Below, in pieces: positions 11,457 through 22,354 of a stretch of DNA of 64,000 nt (position 1 is its first letter; every line of letters begins with the position of its first letter). A program made the translations under genes and the position numbers. Source of the stretch: Botryosphaeria dothidea. Taxonomy: Eukaryota; Ascomycota; Dothideomycetes; Botryosphaeriales; Botryosphaeriaceae. The notes below the pieces were generated by a model that worked only from the letters and a program-made list of their open reading frames with translations, was not told the DNA's origin and made no database searches. Where the stretch lies: NCBI GenBank assembly GCA_011503125.2, contig WWBZ02000001.1, positions 3,906,001 to 3,970,000 on the forward strand, read 5' to 3'.

Positions 11457-11997
11457 GGCAGTTCTTGTTGTCACGTAGTATAGTCACCAATGTTTGTTAG
11501 AGTGCGGGCGGACTAGGTTCAAATTTTATTTTGGTTAGCTATTTTTGCGAAGCGCGAGCTGCGCTGGGATGTGACAACACGCGCACATTGCTGCTCTTTG
11601 AAATTATGTACATACGAAATCCTTAGCATAGAATTGCAGCATTGTTCCACAATCTTTGTAACGTGCGGGGTATGTTGTTAACACGTAACCCTGAAGGAAG
11701 AGTCTGCCAGAAGAGGTGTAAAAACACCCGGACCTTCGGCGAAGACGTGGTGGTCTGTTACACGCAGATTTTGCTCATGAAATCACCTACATACAAACGT
11801 AGTAATGACCGACACTCTTCAGGCCGACCAAATCCGGACCGAAGTGCTTCGCTGTTCGTGAGCATGGACGAATCCGGAGTCGCGGTGGTGTATAAAGGCA
11901 GCCTGATATTCCTGTGCCTCTACTATACCACAACCTAATCAAATCAATCCTTTACTATTCCAACTACATCTACCCGAAAGATACAAAGACGACCATC
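11457..11997. promoter_or_regulatory. Promoter region of the SnoaL-like gene with TATA box
   Basis: Contains TATAAA at 11891-11896, about 105 bases before the ATG, CCGAAGT at 11839-11845, and CCTTCGGCGAAG near 11733. No gene is seen. Confidence 0.5.
11839..11845 (-). promoter_or_regulatory. Candidate cluster motif upstream of the SnoaL-like gene
   Basis: CCGAAGT, about 155 bases before the ATG at 11998 and 46 bases upstream of the TATA box, a sensible place for an activator site. Confidence 0.45.
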
Positions 11998-12369
11998 ATG
12001 CCTTCCGCAACCGAAATCAAGAAGAACTCCCTCGACATCTTCTCCGCCCTCTGCGCCGGTGACTTCACCTCGCCCGTCGCGCAGAAGCACCTCTCGCCCA
12101 ACTTCACCTCGACGCACGGCGACGAGCCAGCAACAACCAACCTCCAAGACTTCATCGCCAAGTGGCAGGGCGCCATCGGGCAGATTCCGGACCTCAAGGT
12201 CGAGGTGCTCGACAGCGTCGCCGAGACGGACGGGGAGAATGGCAAAGTGTGGATCTACTCGCGCCTGACGGGCATGCCGGGCGTCAAGTTCGTCGACAGC
12301 GTGGATATCATGGGCTGGGTTGGGGATCTGTGCGTCAGCAACAAGGACGTGCAGCGCGTCGTGGTCTAG
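11998..12369 (+). CDS. Small SnoaL/NTF2-like protein
   Basis: Single exon of 123 residues with no signal peptide or membrane segment. Size and pattern (a helical N-terminus around NSLDIF, then FTSTHGD, IPDLKVEVLDSVAE, VWIYSRLTG and a VDIMGW strand) fit the NTF2-like cone fold of SnoaL-type proteins. Such small proteins occur in fungal biosynthetic clusters as cyclases, isomerases or stabilising partners. The catalytic residues cannot be assigned from sequence alone. The ATG at 11998 was chosen because it follows a normal TATA spacing; the open frame continues upstream without homology. Confidence 0.7.
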   Translation: MPSATEIKKNSLDIFSALCAGDFTSPVAQKHLSPNFTSTHGDEPATTNLQDFIAKWQGAIGQIPDLKVEVLDSVAETDGENGKVWIYSRLTGMPGVKFVDSVDIMGWVGDLCVSNKDVQRVVV

Positions 12370-12997
12370 AAGCGTCGTCCAGAATTCTCTTGTACACTAG
12401 CGTTAAGCATACGAAATACGATATGAAACTCTCTCCTCATACTTTTTTGTCGATCCTTTGTCGCGCCGCAAAACAAGAACTGTGAGATGAGTCAGAACGT
12501 GCTCACGGAAAGTGAAATTGAGGGGGTCGTGTCGAAATCTTGGCGTTGGTTCCGGAAGGGGAAATTTCTCGCTCGGCCCGAGCCGACGTTGCCTAATTTA
12601 GCGCGCTCCGACTGTTGGCCGCTCTTCGGGCCGGACGCTGCATGCCCTTCTTCGGAAGGAAAAATTACTTAGGTAATGTTGCAGACGATGGAAATCTCCA
12701 AGAACAGTATGTCTACATTAGCATGAACTTTGATGGACCTTCACGACCCCATAGGCCGGAAAGGAATCTCGTCAATGAAGAGAAGGGAGAACGAGTCGGA
12801 GAGTTTGGTCGGCAAAATATGCATTTTTATGGACATCAAATTAAGTTTATCTAAAACGAGAGTGACTTCAACCGCCTTTCCAGCAAAAGAGGAACGGTGA
12901 TAGAGAAAGGAAAAAGTCCCAACGCACACTCCCTTGAACCATCCCCGACCTATCATACACATCAATCCCATACACAACAACGCACGACCGAAACCCA
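12370..12997. other. Convergent intergenic region, SnoaL-like gene and MFS gene
   Basis: No gene. It holds the inverted repeat GCTCGG-C-CCGAGC at 12571-12583, identical over 13 bases to one at 9524, and two TTCGG cores near 12625 and 12650. Confidence 0.5.
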
Positions 12998-15006
12998 TCA
13001 CACATCGACCTTCTCCCCCGGCACCACCACCCCCTCCGCCTCCACCCCCGACACCGTCTTCTCGCTATCGTCGTCCTTCTTCACCAGCTCCAGCTTCGTC
13101 CACGGCTGCGTCGCGCCCGCAAGCGTCGCCGCCGCGCCGCACGCCGTCGCGAAGATGAACGCCCACTTGAAGCCACCGACGTACGCGCGCAGGATCGCGT
13201 CGAGCTGGGCCCCCTCGAATGACTTGTCCAGGTCCTTCGCGCCCGCGGCAATCACGGCGTGCGGGTCGAGGTCGGGCGCGTACCGCGCGATCAGCGCGAG
13301 CAGGCGGTTCTGGAAGAGCGACTGGCCGGCCGAGACGCTGAGGGCGCCGCCGATGGTTTGGAAGACTGGAACGCGTCAGTGAAGGCGGGAAGGCGGGGTG
13401 GTGGCGTGTGACTTACAGAGCGCCATGGCGGTCGCCGTCGACGTGTCGGCGGTCGCGGCCGTGTTCTGCACGGCCGTCATGGGCACCTGGAAGGCCAGGC
13501 CGTTGCCGATGCCCGCGATGATCTGGTAGCCGATCCACTTGCCCGAGGGCGTGTGCAAGTCCCAGGTGTACATGAGGCCGCTGCCGATGGTGACGAGGCA
13601 GCCGCCGATGACGAGGAAGGGGACGAAGTGGCCGATCTTGCCGATTATACCGCCGGAGAGTATGGTTGAGAAGGCTGGGTGCGGTTAGATCTGAATGTTG
13701 GTTGAGTGGTATGAGAGCGCGCGACTTACTGTGTCCGAGGATGAAGGGGATGAGACGCACGCCGGAGGAGATGGCGTCGGTGCCCTGGACGGCTTGGAAG
13801 TAGATCGGGAGGTAGTAGAGGAGCACGTAAAACACGCCAGCGAGCCTATTCGGTCAGTTCTACAAGGAAAGTGAAAAGAACGCAGGTGGGTTTACAGGAA
13901 GTTGAAGGCAAACGCGTGAGCCAGTCGACGGTTCTTGAGAAGTCTGGCCTGAAGGAGGCCTCTTTCTCCTTGAATCCAGAAGTTGTTGTAGATGAACGCC
14001 GCAGCAATAAGAACGAAACCAATGAGAAGGCCGAAGACCTCGGAATTGTTCCACGCCTTCGACACGCCTCCCCATTCAAGCGCCATCAGGTAACAGGCGC
14101 CCGCAGCACAAATGAGACAGCAGCCGATAGGGTCCATCTGGAGAATCTTCTCCATCAGCGGGGCATCTACCGGTTTCGCGGCATCGGGAGCGTGGAAGAA
14201 CATGGCAATGACGGCCGCCGCCGCACCTCCACAGGGAAGGTTGATGTAGAAGCTGAATGCCATCAGTCAGCGTTACCTAAAATCAATGCGGATTTACATA
14301 CCACCAACGCCAGGAGACGTGATCGGTGAAGGCACCGCCGAGAAGGGGTCCCACGACCGACGCAATACCGTATGCCGCTCCTAGAAGACCGAGCATCATC
14401 GGCAGCTGGTGCGGCGGGCTGGAAAACTTGATGATGATGAACGTTCCCGAAACCAAGCCGGCGAGACCAACGCCGACGACGGCGCGACCGGCGATGAAGG
14501 TCGGGCTGTTTTGGGCGACACCTGTGCAGGACACCTCGTTAGCAGTGGGACGCGGGTATCACTTGGAGAAAGGTGACTGACCGCACAACAGACTACCGAG
14601 TACGAAGAGACCCATAGCAACGAGGAAGACTATTTTCAAGGGAAAGTATTTGTATGCCTTTCCCCAGACAGCCTGGGTGGCGGCGACGGTGAGGAACAGC
14701 GCTGAGCCATACCATCCAACTTGGTCGAGACTTTGAAAGTCCTCAGTAATCTTTGGGATGGCCGGCGTGATGATGGTCTGCGTCGAAGTTTAGTAGAGAG
14801 TAAGTCTGTCACTGGACAGATGCTGCTCACCGAATCTAGAGAAGCCTGTTGTTTGTCAGCCCAAACTTCATCGCCTTTGCATTAATTGAGGAGTTTTCTC
14901 CACTCACCAAAAACATTGAAAGACCTAAAGACAGCACAATGGCGAAATAGGAGAACCCGGTTGGGTATTGCGGCGGAGCCGCATCATCTTCTTTGATGGA
15001 ACCCAT
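12998..15006 (-). CDS. MFS multidrug-type transporter (DHA14, 14-TM)
   Basis: Plasma-membrane or vesicle exporter, likely for the cluster product. Eight exons (15006-14908, 14845-14831, 14777-14582, 14521-14302, 14252-13896, 13845-13730, 13674-13417, 13365-12998) give 542 residues. The second exon is a 15-base microexon encoding five residues (ASLDS), which restores the conserved first-helix motif before TIITPAIP. Other DHA features include [35 protein letters not shown] and repeated Gly-rich helices. The C-terminal tail is acidic and Val-rich. It lies between the P450/SnoaL genes and the regulator, with candidate motif sites in its promoter. Confidence 0.93.
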
Positions 15007-16870
15007 CGTGGAAAATCAGGAGACGCACTTGACACCGTGACAGAACGGAGGCTGCGAGGAGAGAAAAGGCGCGGCTTCAAGAGCCAGCGTTGGCTCAAAG
15101 AACACGAGACGACTTTCAGAAAGCAGATAAAAGCAGGACTCCGGCGATACTTGTAAAGCAAGGCGTTGCCTGTGCAGACCACCGAGTCAGGCCGAAGTGC
15201 CTGCTGGCATGTGTTGAAAACGGTATAGGTGCATGAAGTCCATGCCGAGTCGGGCCTCAGAGTAGCAGACGGACGGTATTTCGGACGAAATACTTCGGAC
15301 CGGCTGGGCTTTTACTAGGGCGCGAGGACGAAATCCGGATTGGCAGGTCGGAGGGGCCCCCGGGCAGTTTCGGGTTTACCAGATAGGCGCCGCTATTTGA
15401 AGAGTCGGGGGGGGGGGGGGGCACACGCCCCGTCTGATAAGCCATTTTCTTTTCCTCTTCAAAAAAAAGGGTAAGTTTTTCGATTGTTGACTTTGCGCGA
15501 GATGATCTGTGGCCTTGATATCAGGCAAATCCGGGTTTCATTCGCTCCCACCTCGATCCGACCCGACTCGGTGCGGCGTTGGTGGCGTCGGCACGACCCG
15601 CCGTGCTCAATCTCGGAGTAGAGCCCAGTTGGTCCTTTCGGCATCTCCAAACAAAGTAGGTTGACGGCAAGCCGCCCAGGCAATCGATACTTTGTGCTAT
15701 GCAGCAATCCACAAACGCCTCTTCAATCCTTCACGCAAGCGCGACCCCGGTCCCGCACGCCTCATCCAGCGCCATGTTGCGCATCCCGCGTGCGCCACCA
15801 TTCTGCTGCAAGTGGGGATATTGTGGGGGTTACGCAATCCCCGGCATGCAGAAATATAGGAGAAAAAAAAAAACCCTTGCATGTTGCGTGCCAGGCAACA
15901 ACTGCGGTCCCGCATCGTGCTCCTCAAACGAGGTTTCGGCCCCCAAGATCAGGCCATACTTCGAGATCGAGAACCCTTGTTTCCAAGAACCGGAACGACT
16001 TCCGTTCGCGAAGACCCTAGAAGGATGCTGAACCCGGTTTTCCTCGTTCTTCCCGCACGGCGTGCATTATCAAAGGGACAATATGGGAGAGGCGTTGCGG
16101 GCGCGATGCGCCACCGCCAGTCGTTCTTCCGTCGGCTACGCGTCCAGGACCCTCTCTGTACGCAGGGAAAGGATTCCGTATGTCCGACGGTAAGTGGGGT
16201 CTCCTGGAGGGGTGACAATCTTCCGCCTAAGGAAAATGCGGTGTTATCTAGAAAGAGGGAGAGGGGAAGAAGGAAGAAAGAGACAGAGAGACAGCTAGCC
16301 GATGAGACTGTTTCGTGGGGCTGCGCAGCGATCGTTTCACCGGCTAATTGGTTGGGCCTTTTTTTTAGGCCCATTCCTTTGCTCGGAATTCGTTGGTGCC
16401 CTAAGCGCTAGGTTTGTTGCTTAACGAAACCCCGCTTCGCGGAAGGTTGAAAATAAGCGCTGAGTTGTAACCTACCCGACGATGCGGTTGACTCTCACGC
16501 CAGGAGCCCTTCCCGGCGGTTTATCAGTTTGTCCGTGACCTTCAAGGTTAATTCATACAAGCCAGGAGGTAGGTCAAGGCGTCGGAATGCCCACAGAATG
16601 GTGTGGATGGGATTGAAAATTGATGGTTACATAGAAAACTTCGTTGCAAAAGTAGTAATTACAGCAAGATATCGTGCTACGAGATATATCTAGATAAAGT
16701 ACTTGGTAGAAAGGCTCTTCTGAAAAGGAATGCCGCCCATCAATGTTGCCATCTTATCATATGTATGTAACCAAACACCTGGAGAGCCAAAACTAACTAT
16801 GTACGTTGCCCTCATGGAAATGCGCCGGATTCACTACGCCTGCTAAAGTCCATGCGAGAAGTAGGGAATG
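15007..16870. other. Intergenic region between MFS 5' end and regulator 3' end
   Basis: About 1.9 kb without a supportable gene. It contains a run of 15 G at 15407-15421 and short A and T runs. Open frames on both strands lack domains or plausible splicing. Confidence 0.6.
15192..15298. promoter_or_regulatory. Two candidate motif sites and an inverted repeat upstream of the MFS gene
   Basis: CCGAAGT at 15192-15198 and ACTTCGG at 15292-15298 lie about 190 and 290 bases upstream of the MFS start. Overlapping the second is a perfect inverted repeat at 15276-15293, arms GTATTTCG and CGAAATAC around GA. Confidence 0.5.
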
Positions 16871-18343
16871 CTAACAAACGGAAAATGGAGTGCTGCGTTC
16901 AAAGTTCGTCATGAAAGTCCGCAGCCGATCCTCGAGTTGTTGTATTATCTGAGCCTGCGACTCCTCCTTGGACGAGTTCACCCTCGCCCGCACTTTCATC
17001 AGCAGCCGACCGAGCCGCGATAGCTGAAACAGAAGCAATACGTCCATAACCCGCGACCACTCCCCGCTAGAGTCGATCTGGTAGTCGCCAAGGGAGAGGC
17101 GCCTGTATTCCTGGTGGGCAGCGTTCACGACTTCTTCTTGAAGGATAGAGGACGATGAGGAGGAAGAGAACGGACCGACGCGGGACTGGCTGAAGGCATG
17201 TATCTGCCGGAATGAGGTAATGAGCTTGTCGAAGATCATGAGCACCAGCATCATGACCGATGAAGGCGAGGCGCACCGCGTACACGCCAACAACGTCTCG
17301 CACTGCGTAAGTGATTTCTTGTGTGCTGCGAGCGCCGACTGTGCTAGTAGGAAACTCTCTGTCTCTGTCCATACCGCGGCTTCTTCAAGGGCCGTTATTG
17401 CCAGCTGGACACACTCGCACTTCGGAGAAGACGAAGATGTGGATGAAGTTGACATCGAGGAAGAGAAATTTGCCGCAGAGGACGAAGTAGTGTCAGTATT
17501 CAAGTGAGCGTTGGTGGATTCCGTGATTTGCGTTTGCGGTGGAACTGCCGCTGTAGCCGTAGACTCCTGCGACGGTAATGTCGGCTCGAGCCAGCCATTG
17601 CTCCAGATAGTGGAGGCGAGAGGGGAAAAGGAGTCCAGGCCGTAGAACTCAAGCTCGGCGGGTGAAAATTCACAGTCAAAGTCCGAAAGGTCTGAGAGAA
17701 GCACCGTTAGCAGTGAAAATGGAACTCAGAAGTAAGTCGCGCTCACTGAATGCTGGATCTGCATCTATAGACATTGCATCAGCGCCGATGGATTGTGAGC
17801 GGCTCTCCCTGCAGGACCCATTCGACGTTTCGACCGGAGTTGGTAATTGGTTGTCGCAATCGAGTCCGTCCTCCACGAGCGTAGTCGTCCCGAACATCTG
17901 GGCCTCCCCTGATGCCGAAAGAGCGCGGTCTGGCTCGGCAGAGCTCGGTCTTGACGGTGCAGTGTTTGGGACATCTGGGATCAGGTTCTTGGTGTTCTCA
18001 GCCGCCGACTTCGGGCTGCTTGGTGACCGATCTTTGTTCTGGGCTGGGCCATCGGCCGAAGCGGTGGCATTTTTATTTGACCCAGCACGGCTAGCCCTCT
18101 TGGGATACGTGCACTCAAGGCCCTTGAGCTGGCAGCGTTCACATGCCGGGCAGTCGCCGTTGCACCGAAGCTGCTACAATCAGCACAATCGAGTAAGATG
18201 GAGAGGCTAGGCCCAATTACCTTTTTCTTCCGGCAGTTGACGCAGGCCAGGCGCGATATAGTTGTCGACGCACGTCTGGATGGGGCAGTATTCCCCACTT
18301 GGGACAGGCTGGACTGAGGACGATACTTGAGAGTTGCAAACAT
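16871..18343 (-). CDS. AflR-like Zn2Cys6 transcription factor, probable cluster regulator
   Basis: Nuclear DNA-binding activator candidate. Exons 18343-18221, 18170-17747 and 17691-16871 give 455 residues. The zinc cluster near residues 34-61 reads CVNCRKKKLRCNGDCPAC followed by two further Cys in the spacing expected for a Zn2Cys6 domain. A Ser/Pro-rich middle follows. The C-terminal half (CECVQLAITALEEA, ACTRCASPSSVMMLVLMIFDKLI) matches the pattern of aflatoxin-regulatory (AflR) C-terminal domains. The first intron falls inside the zinc cluster and ends in tandem acceptors TAGCAG; the distal AG restores the normal C-x6-C spacing. It is divergent from the HMG-CoA reductase gene. Confidence 0.9.
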
Positions 18344-19529
18344 ACTCCTCGCGCGGGGCCGGGACCAGGTATCAGGGTAATTTGAGTTTGACTAGGCTAA
18401 CTCTCCAGCAGAGCGGACCAAGGCGCTCTTAAAAATGCATGCCTCGCCAACTGTGTAGGATTGTTCAGCCGGATGTGAGGAAGATAACGGCGAGTAAGCT
18501 GTACGAGTCGGGCTCGCTTCAATGAAATGCTCGTCTCACCAGGGTGCATCAGGCGAGTCGTGGGAGCAAGGATACGCTGTCACGGGCTTCGTGCATCTAG
18601 TTACCACGGGTGGCAATAGTACAACGCTGCAGCAAAAGCCTCGTCACTTGGGCGCCTGAACAGGCAGCTTCTCCGTATACGTATAGCATCGCGGCCCACA
18701 TGTCAGCAATCCTCTGAAGAAGTGGATATTGGCCCCTGGAGACCTTCTTGTATGTAATGGTGCTGCCTGCGCTGAACATGAATGGCGGGTCTGGTCATAG
18801 GGAGCAGGCAAAGGCATGAAGCGGGACTGTAGCCAATGGCATCAGATATGCCCCTGACAAGCGTGCTACGCGAAAAGCCGTTTAGGCAATCGCATCCTTC
18901 CCAAGAGCAGATGGCTTGGCCGGTAAGATGTATTGTGGCTTCTCAAGTTGCGACGGGAAGCAAGAGTGGAGGGTTGGAAGGGAGGGTTGCGGTAGGAGTC
19001 GGAGGCATCGTATTGGGTTAGATTCGGGCATGGCACTCCCGCCGGGAGGCCGTCGGCCAGTACAAGAGGACTGCGGGGTGTACCGAAGAGTACCGGGTAG
19101 GCTGGAGAGCGATCCAGGGACCGCGTGAAGCACCGTGCTCGTCGGTTGCTGCCGTTGCTGGATTTTCGGCACTCCTGTTGATTCATGCGAACTATTTCGA
19201 ACTGGCCCAGCGAGCCGAGCCCGGAGTTGGCTCCCACCTGAGCGCTCTGGGCCCGAGGAGATGGCCATGAGAGATATAGAGTGAGGCAGTCAGCACGGAA
19301 AAAAAAGTATACGACAAGTCCCTTTGTCGCTTTCCCACGCTTATCACGCTTCCCCGTGTCAGTCTTCACAACCAAGCGCCACGGTCCCGCTGTGAGCTTC
19401 AGCGGGTCCACGGACAGATGGCAGAGCCTCGTCGCGGCCTTCTCTTCAACCAACACGATAACCTGGGTTTTCACCGTCCGATTGGCCATCTTTGCGCTAG
19501 CAGTCCACGGGCTGCCCCGGGCGCAAAGT
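18344..19529. other. Divergent region between the regulator and HMG-CoA reductase
   Basis: Probably promoter DNA. It may also hide 5' exons of the reductase: a hydrophobic open frame in phase with exon 1 runs from 19281 and predicts an extra membrane helix (TITWVFTVRLAIFALAV). No intact sterol-sensing domain could be read on the + strand. The long minus-strand open frame at 18866-19591 has no recognisable domain. Confidence 0.45.
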
Positions 19530-21112
19530 ATGCTGTTCCTTGCACTGAATGGGTTGCTCTGCGCAGAGGGGTTGCTAGCATTGGGACTCAAATTACAACG
19601 TAAGTCAACAGCGCTGCATTATTGTTGGATACGGCCGAGGCTGACTAGGCAGTGCACCTGGTCCGGCCGTTTGTGCGCTTGACAGGGTCCATCCACCTTC
19701 GATTAAGCCGCAAAGGCGCGCCGGACGCGGAAGTGGTCACTATGGTCAAGTGTACCTGCGGGATAACAACACTAAGCCGGGACGATAACGACAAAGCTGC
19801 TGAGCCTCCAGTGGCAGCCTCCAAGGACGCGGCAAAGAAGTCGGAGATTTTCTCCATGGCCATCAGCGGCAAGCTGCCGATCCACAGCCTCGAGTCGGCG
19901 GTGGGCGACCACACGGCGGCGGTGGAGATCCGAAGGGCGGTTGTGTCGCAGTCAGGGAGCATCTCGCAGTTGCCGTTTGCGGGCTACGACTTTGCGGCTG
20001 TGCACGGCAGGTGCGCGGAGAACGTGATTGGCTACATGCCTATTCCCGTTGGTGTTGCCGGCCCGCTGGTGTTGGACGGGGCCCGCTACTTCGTTCCCAT
20101 GGCCACGACTGAGGGCGCGCTGATAGCCAGCACGTGTCGCGGCATCAAAGCCATCAACGGCGGGGGAGGAGTTCGGGCTGTGGTCACGGACGACGGAATG
20201 ACGCGTGCGCCGTGCCTGCACTTCCCCAGCGTAACTCAGGCGGCCGCCGCCAAGGCCTTCATCGACTCGCCTGCAGGCCAGTCATTGCTCCGCCAGGCGT
20301 TCAGCTCCACGACACGGCATGGCTCGCTGACCAGTGTGACGACGCGGCTCGTGGGCTCGGACCTGTACCTGCGTTTCAAGGCGCGGACAGGTGAGGCCAT
20401 GGGCATGAACATGGTCGGCAAAGGCGTGCTGGAGGCGCTGACGCGGTTGCAGCAGCTGGCGTTGCCCGAGTTCGCCGAAATGCAGGTGGGCGCGCTGTCG
20501 GCCAACATGTGTGCGGACAAGAAGGCAGCGGCCATCAATTGGATCGAGGGCCGTGGCAAGAGCGTGTGCGCTGAAGCCATCATCCCCGCGGTGGTGGTAC
20601 ACAAGGTGCTCAAGTGCGGGGTGAGCGAGTTGGTGCGGCTCAACACGCGCAAGAACCTGGTCGGGTCCGCGATGGCGGGCGTGTCGGTGGGCGGTTTCAA
20701 CGCGCAGGCAGCCAACATCGTGGCGGCCATCTTCATAGCCACGGGCCAGGACCCGGCGCAGGTCGTGGGCAGCAGCAACTGCATGACCCTGATGGACGAG
20801 TAAGCCCCCCCTGTCTCGCTGAGTGAGCTGCATGCTGATCCGACTTGCAGGTGTCCGAACGGGGATCTCAAAGCGTCGGTAACGATGCCGTCGGTCGAGG
20901 TTGGCACCGTTGGCGGCGGGACGGGGCTGCAGCCGCAGGGAGCCATGCTGGAGCTGCTGGGATTGCGCGATCAGGCGGCGCCGGCAGGCCAGAACGCGGC
21001 GACGCTGGCCAAAATCGTGGCAGGGACCGTCTTGGCTGGCGAGCTCAGCCTGTGTAGTGCGCTGGTGACTCAGGACCTGATCAAGAGCCACATGGCGCTA
21101 AACCGCAAGTGA
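19530..21112 (+). CDS. HMG-CoA reductase, short form (5' end uncertain)
   Basis: Reduces HMG-CoA to mevalonate with NADPH, normally the flux-controlling step. Exons 19530-19599, 19653-20799 and 20851-21112 give 492 residues. The catalytic domain is complete: Glu in [12 protein letters not shown], Lys in [14 protein letters not shown], Asp in [13 protein letters not shown], and the C-terminal His in [12 protein letters not shown] single hydrophobic helix ([19 protein letters not shown]) precedes it. Housekeeping fungal reductases are about 1000 residues or more, with a multi-helix sterol-sensing region. That region is not found here. The ATG at 19530 is the first in frame; the frame is open back to 19281, so upstream exons remain possible. 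Confidence 0.9.
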
Positions 21113-22354
21113 GGCGAGATAGTGGTGTTTGTATGGGAACACGAGCCTTATCATCGCACGATTGTGTGTTGCAGCAGAGAGTCAGTGAAGTGCAGAAGAT
21201 GTGGCGTCAGATCCCACCCGTGCGTTCCCGCCCCGTCCGTTGGCTCCCAAACTCCAGCCGGCCTAGTGCGTGCTGAGCTTGGCCGAGAGCTTGATATGGA
21301 TAACCCTGCCTGCGCGCGTACCTGCCTTGGCCAGCGGTCGAGACCGCCCAAATCGTACCTACGTGTCTCGCATTCGCAACGGCTGGCAGGCCGACTCGCC
21401 CCTGCCGCGTCCAATCAGCGCTGCGGCAGTTCGGAAGTGGCAGGGGCAAGCGAGACGCAAACCTACCAACGCACCCCGCAGAAACAGACCGCACATTGCC
21501 TTTCGTACACGGCAGCTGTAGCATGTCTCATGTCTGGCTCCTATACTCCAATTGCACAAGTCCGGCTGACTCATTGGCCGAACCATCTCCAGACGTTATT
21601 CAAGCAGTGATTGATGAGCAGATTAGCAAGCTGATCCTTCTTCCCATGTGCTCGCCCATTGAATCTCATAGGTCGAAATCCTCACCAACAGCATTCATTG
21701 ACTTTCCCAAGCCGGAACCGCTCGATCAAATCCGCTGGATTCAAGTAGATCGGCGGACCTTCTCGGATAGAGCATGTACGTACGTGGAAACTTATCCCGC
21801 AAATTCGCGCAGCTGCTGCGCATTAACGCGTATGCCACTTCGGTCGGCCCTATCTTCTCGCCCGAGTCCGTTCGGCAATCCGGAGAAGTTGAGAACAGCT
21901 TCACGGACTCCACTTTCGCCCCCCCAAGCAAGGTTATATTTCGGTTGGACAATGGGCCAGTGAATTGGCGGTGACATGAGCCATATCATACACCACCATG
22001 CTGGCGAGCAATTCCCTGTAATGCCGAAGATTAATGCTCATCGAGGGAGAATGGAGACATGGAATCATCATCTGTTATGCAACCTTTACACCGTCATCCG
22101 AGACAGTCGCTCTCTTTTTGTAGAATCATTTCCCGTTCATTTGGGAGAACTTCAATGATACATTCTCTGCATGGTTCAGCACATCAGAAAGTAAAAGGCT
22201 TTTCACTATAGGCTCCCTTTTGTCGTTACCTGGAACTTCATAGTCACCCTAGCTGATTCGCACGATATGTTGCCATAAGCATGATTGAAACCATGCAAGT
22301 CTAATCCACAAAGTAAATCATAATCAACCAATCACGCCGATACCCATCTTTGAT
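21113..22354. other. Convergent intergenic region, HMG-CoA reductase and mevalonate kinase
   Basis: About 1.2 kb with no convincing gene. Overlapping + strand open frames at 21122-21610 and 21496-21963 show no domain. One ACTTCGG copy lies at 21837-21843. Confidence 0.55.

Noticed and set aside
18866..19591. 241-codon minus-strand open frame
   Set aside because: It overlaps the HMG-CoA reductase exon in antisense, has no domain and no consistent composition.
21122..21963. Overlapping + strand open frames between HMG-CoA reductase and mevalonate kinase
   Set aside because: No domain, no conserved motif, and position in a convergent gap; considered for a missing mevalonate-pathway gene but no kinase or decarboxylase motif is present.
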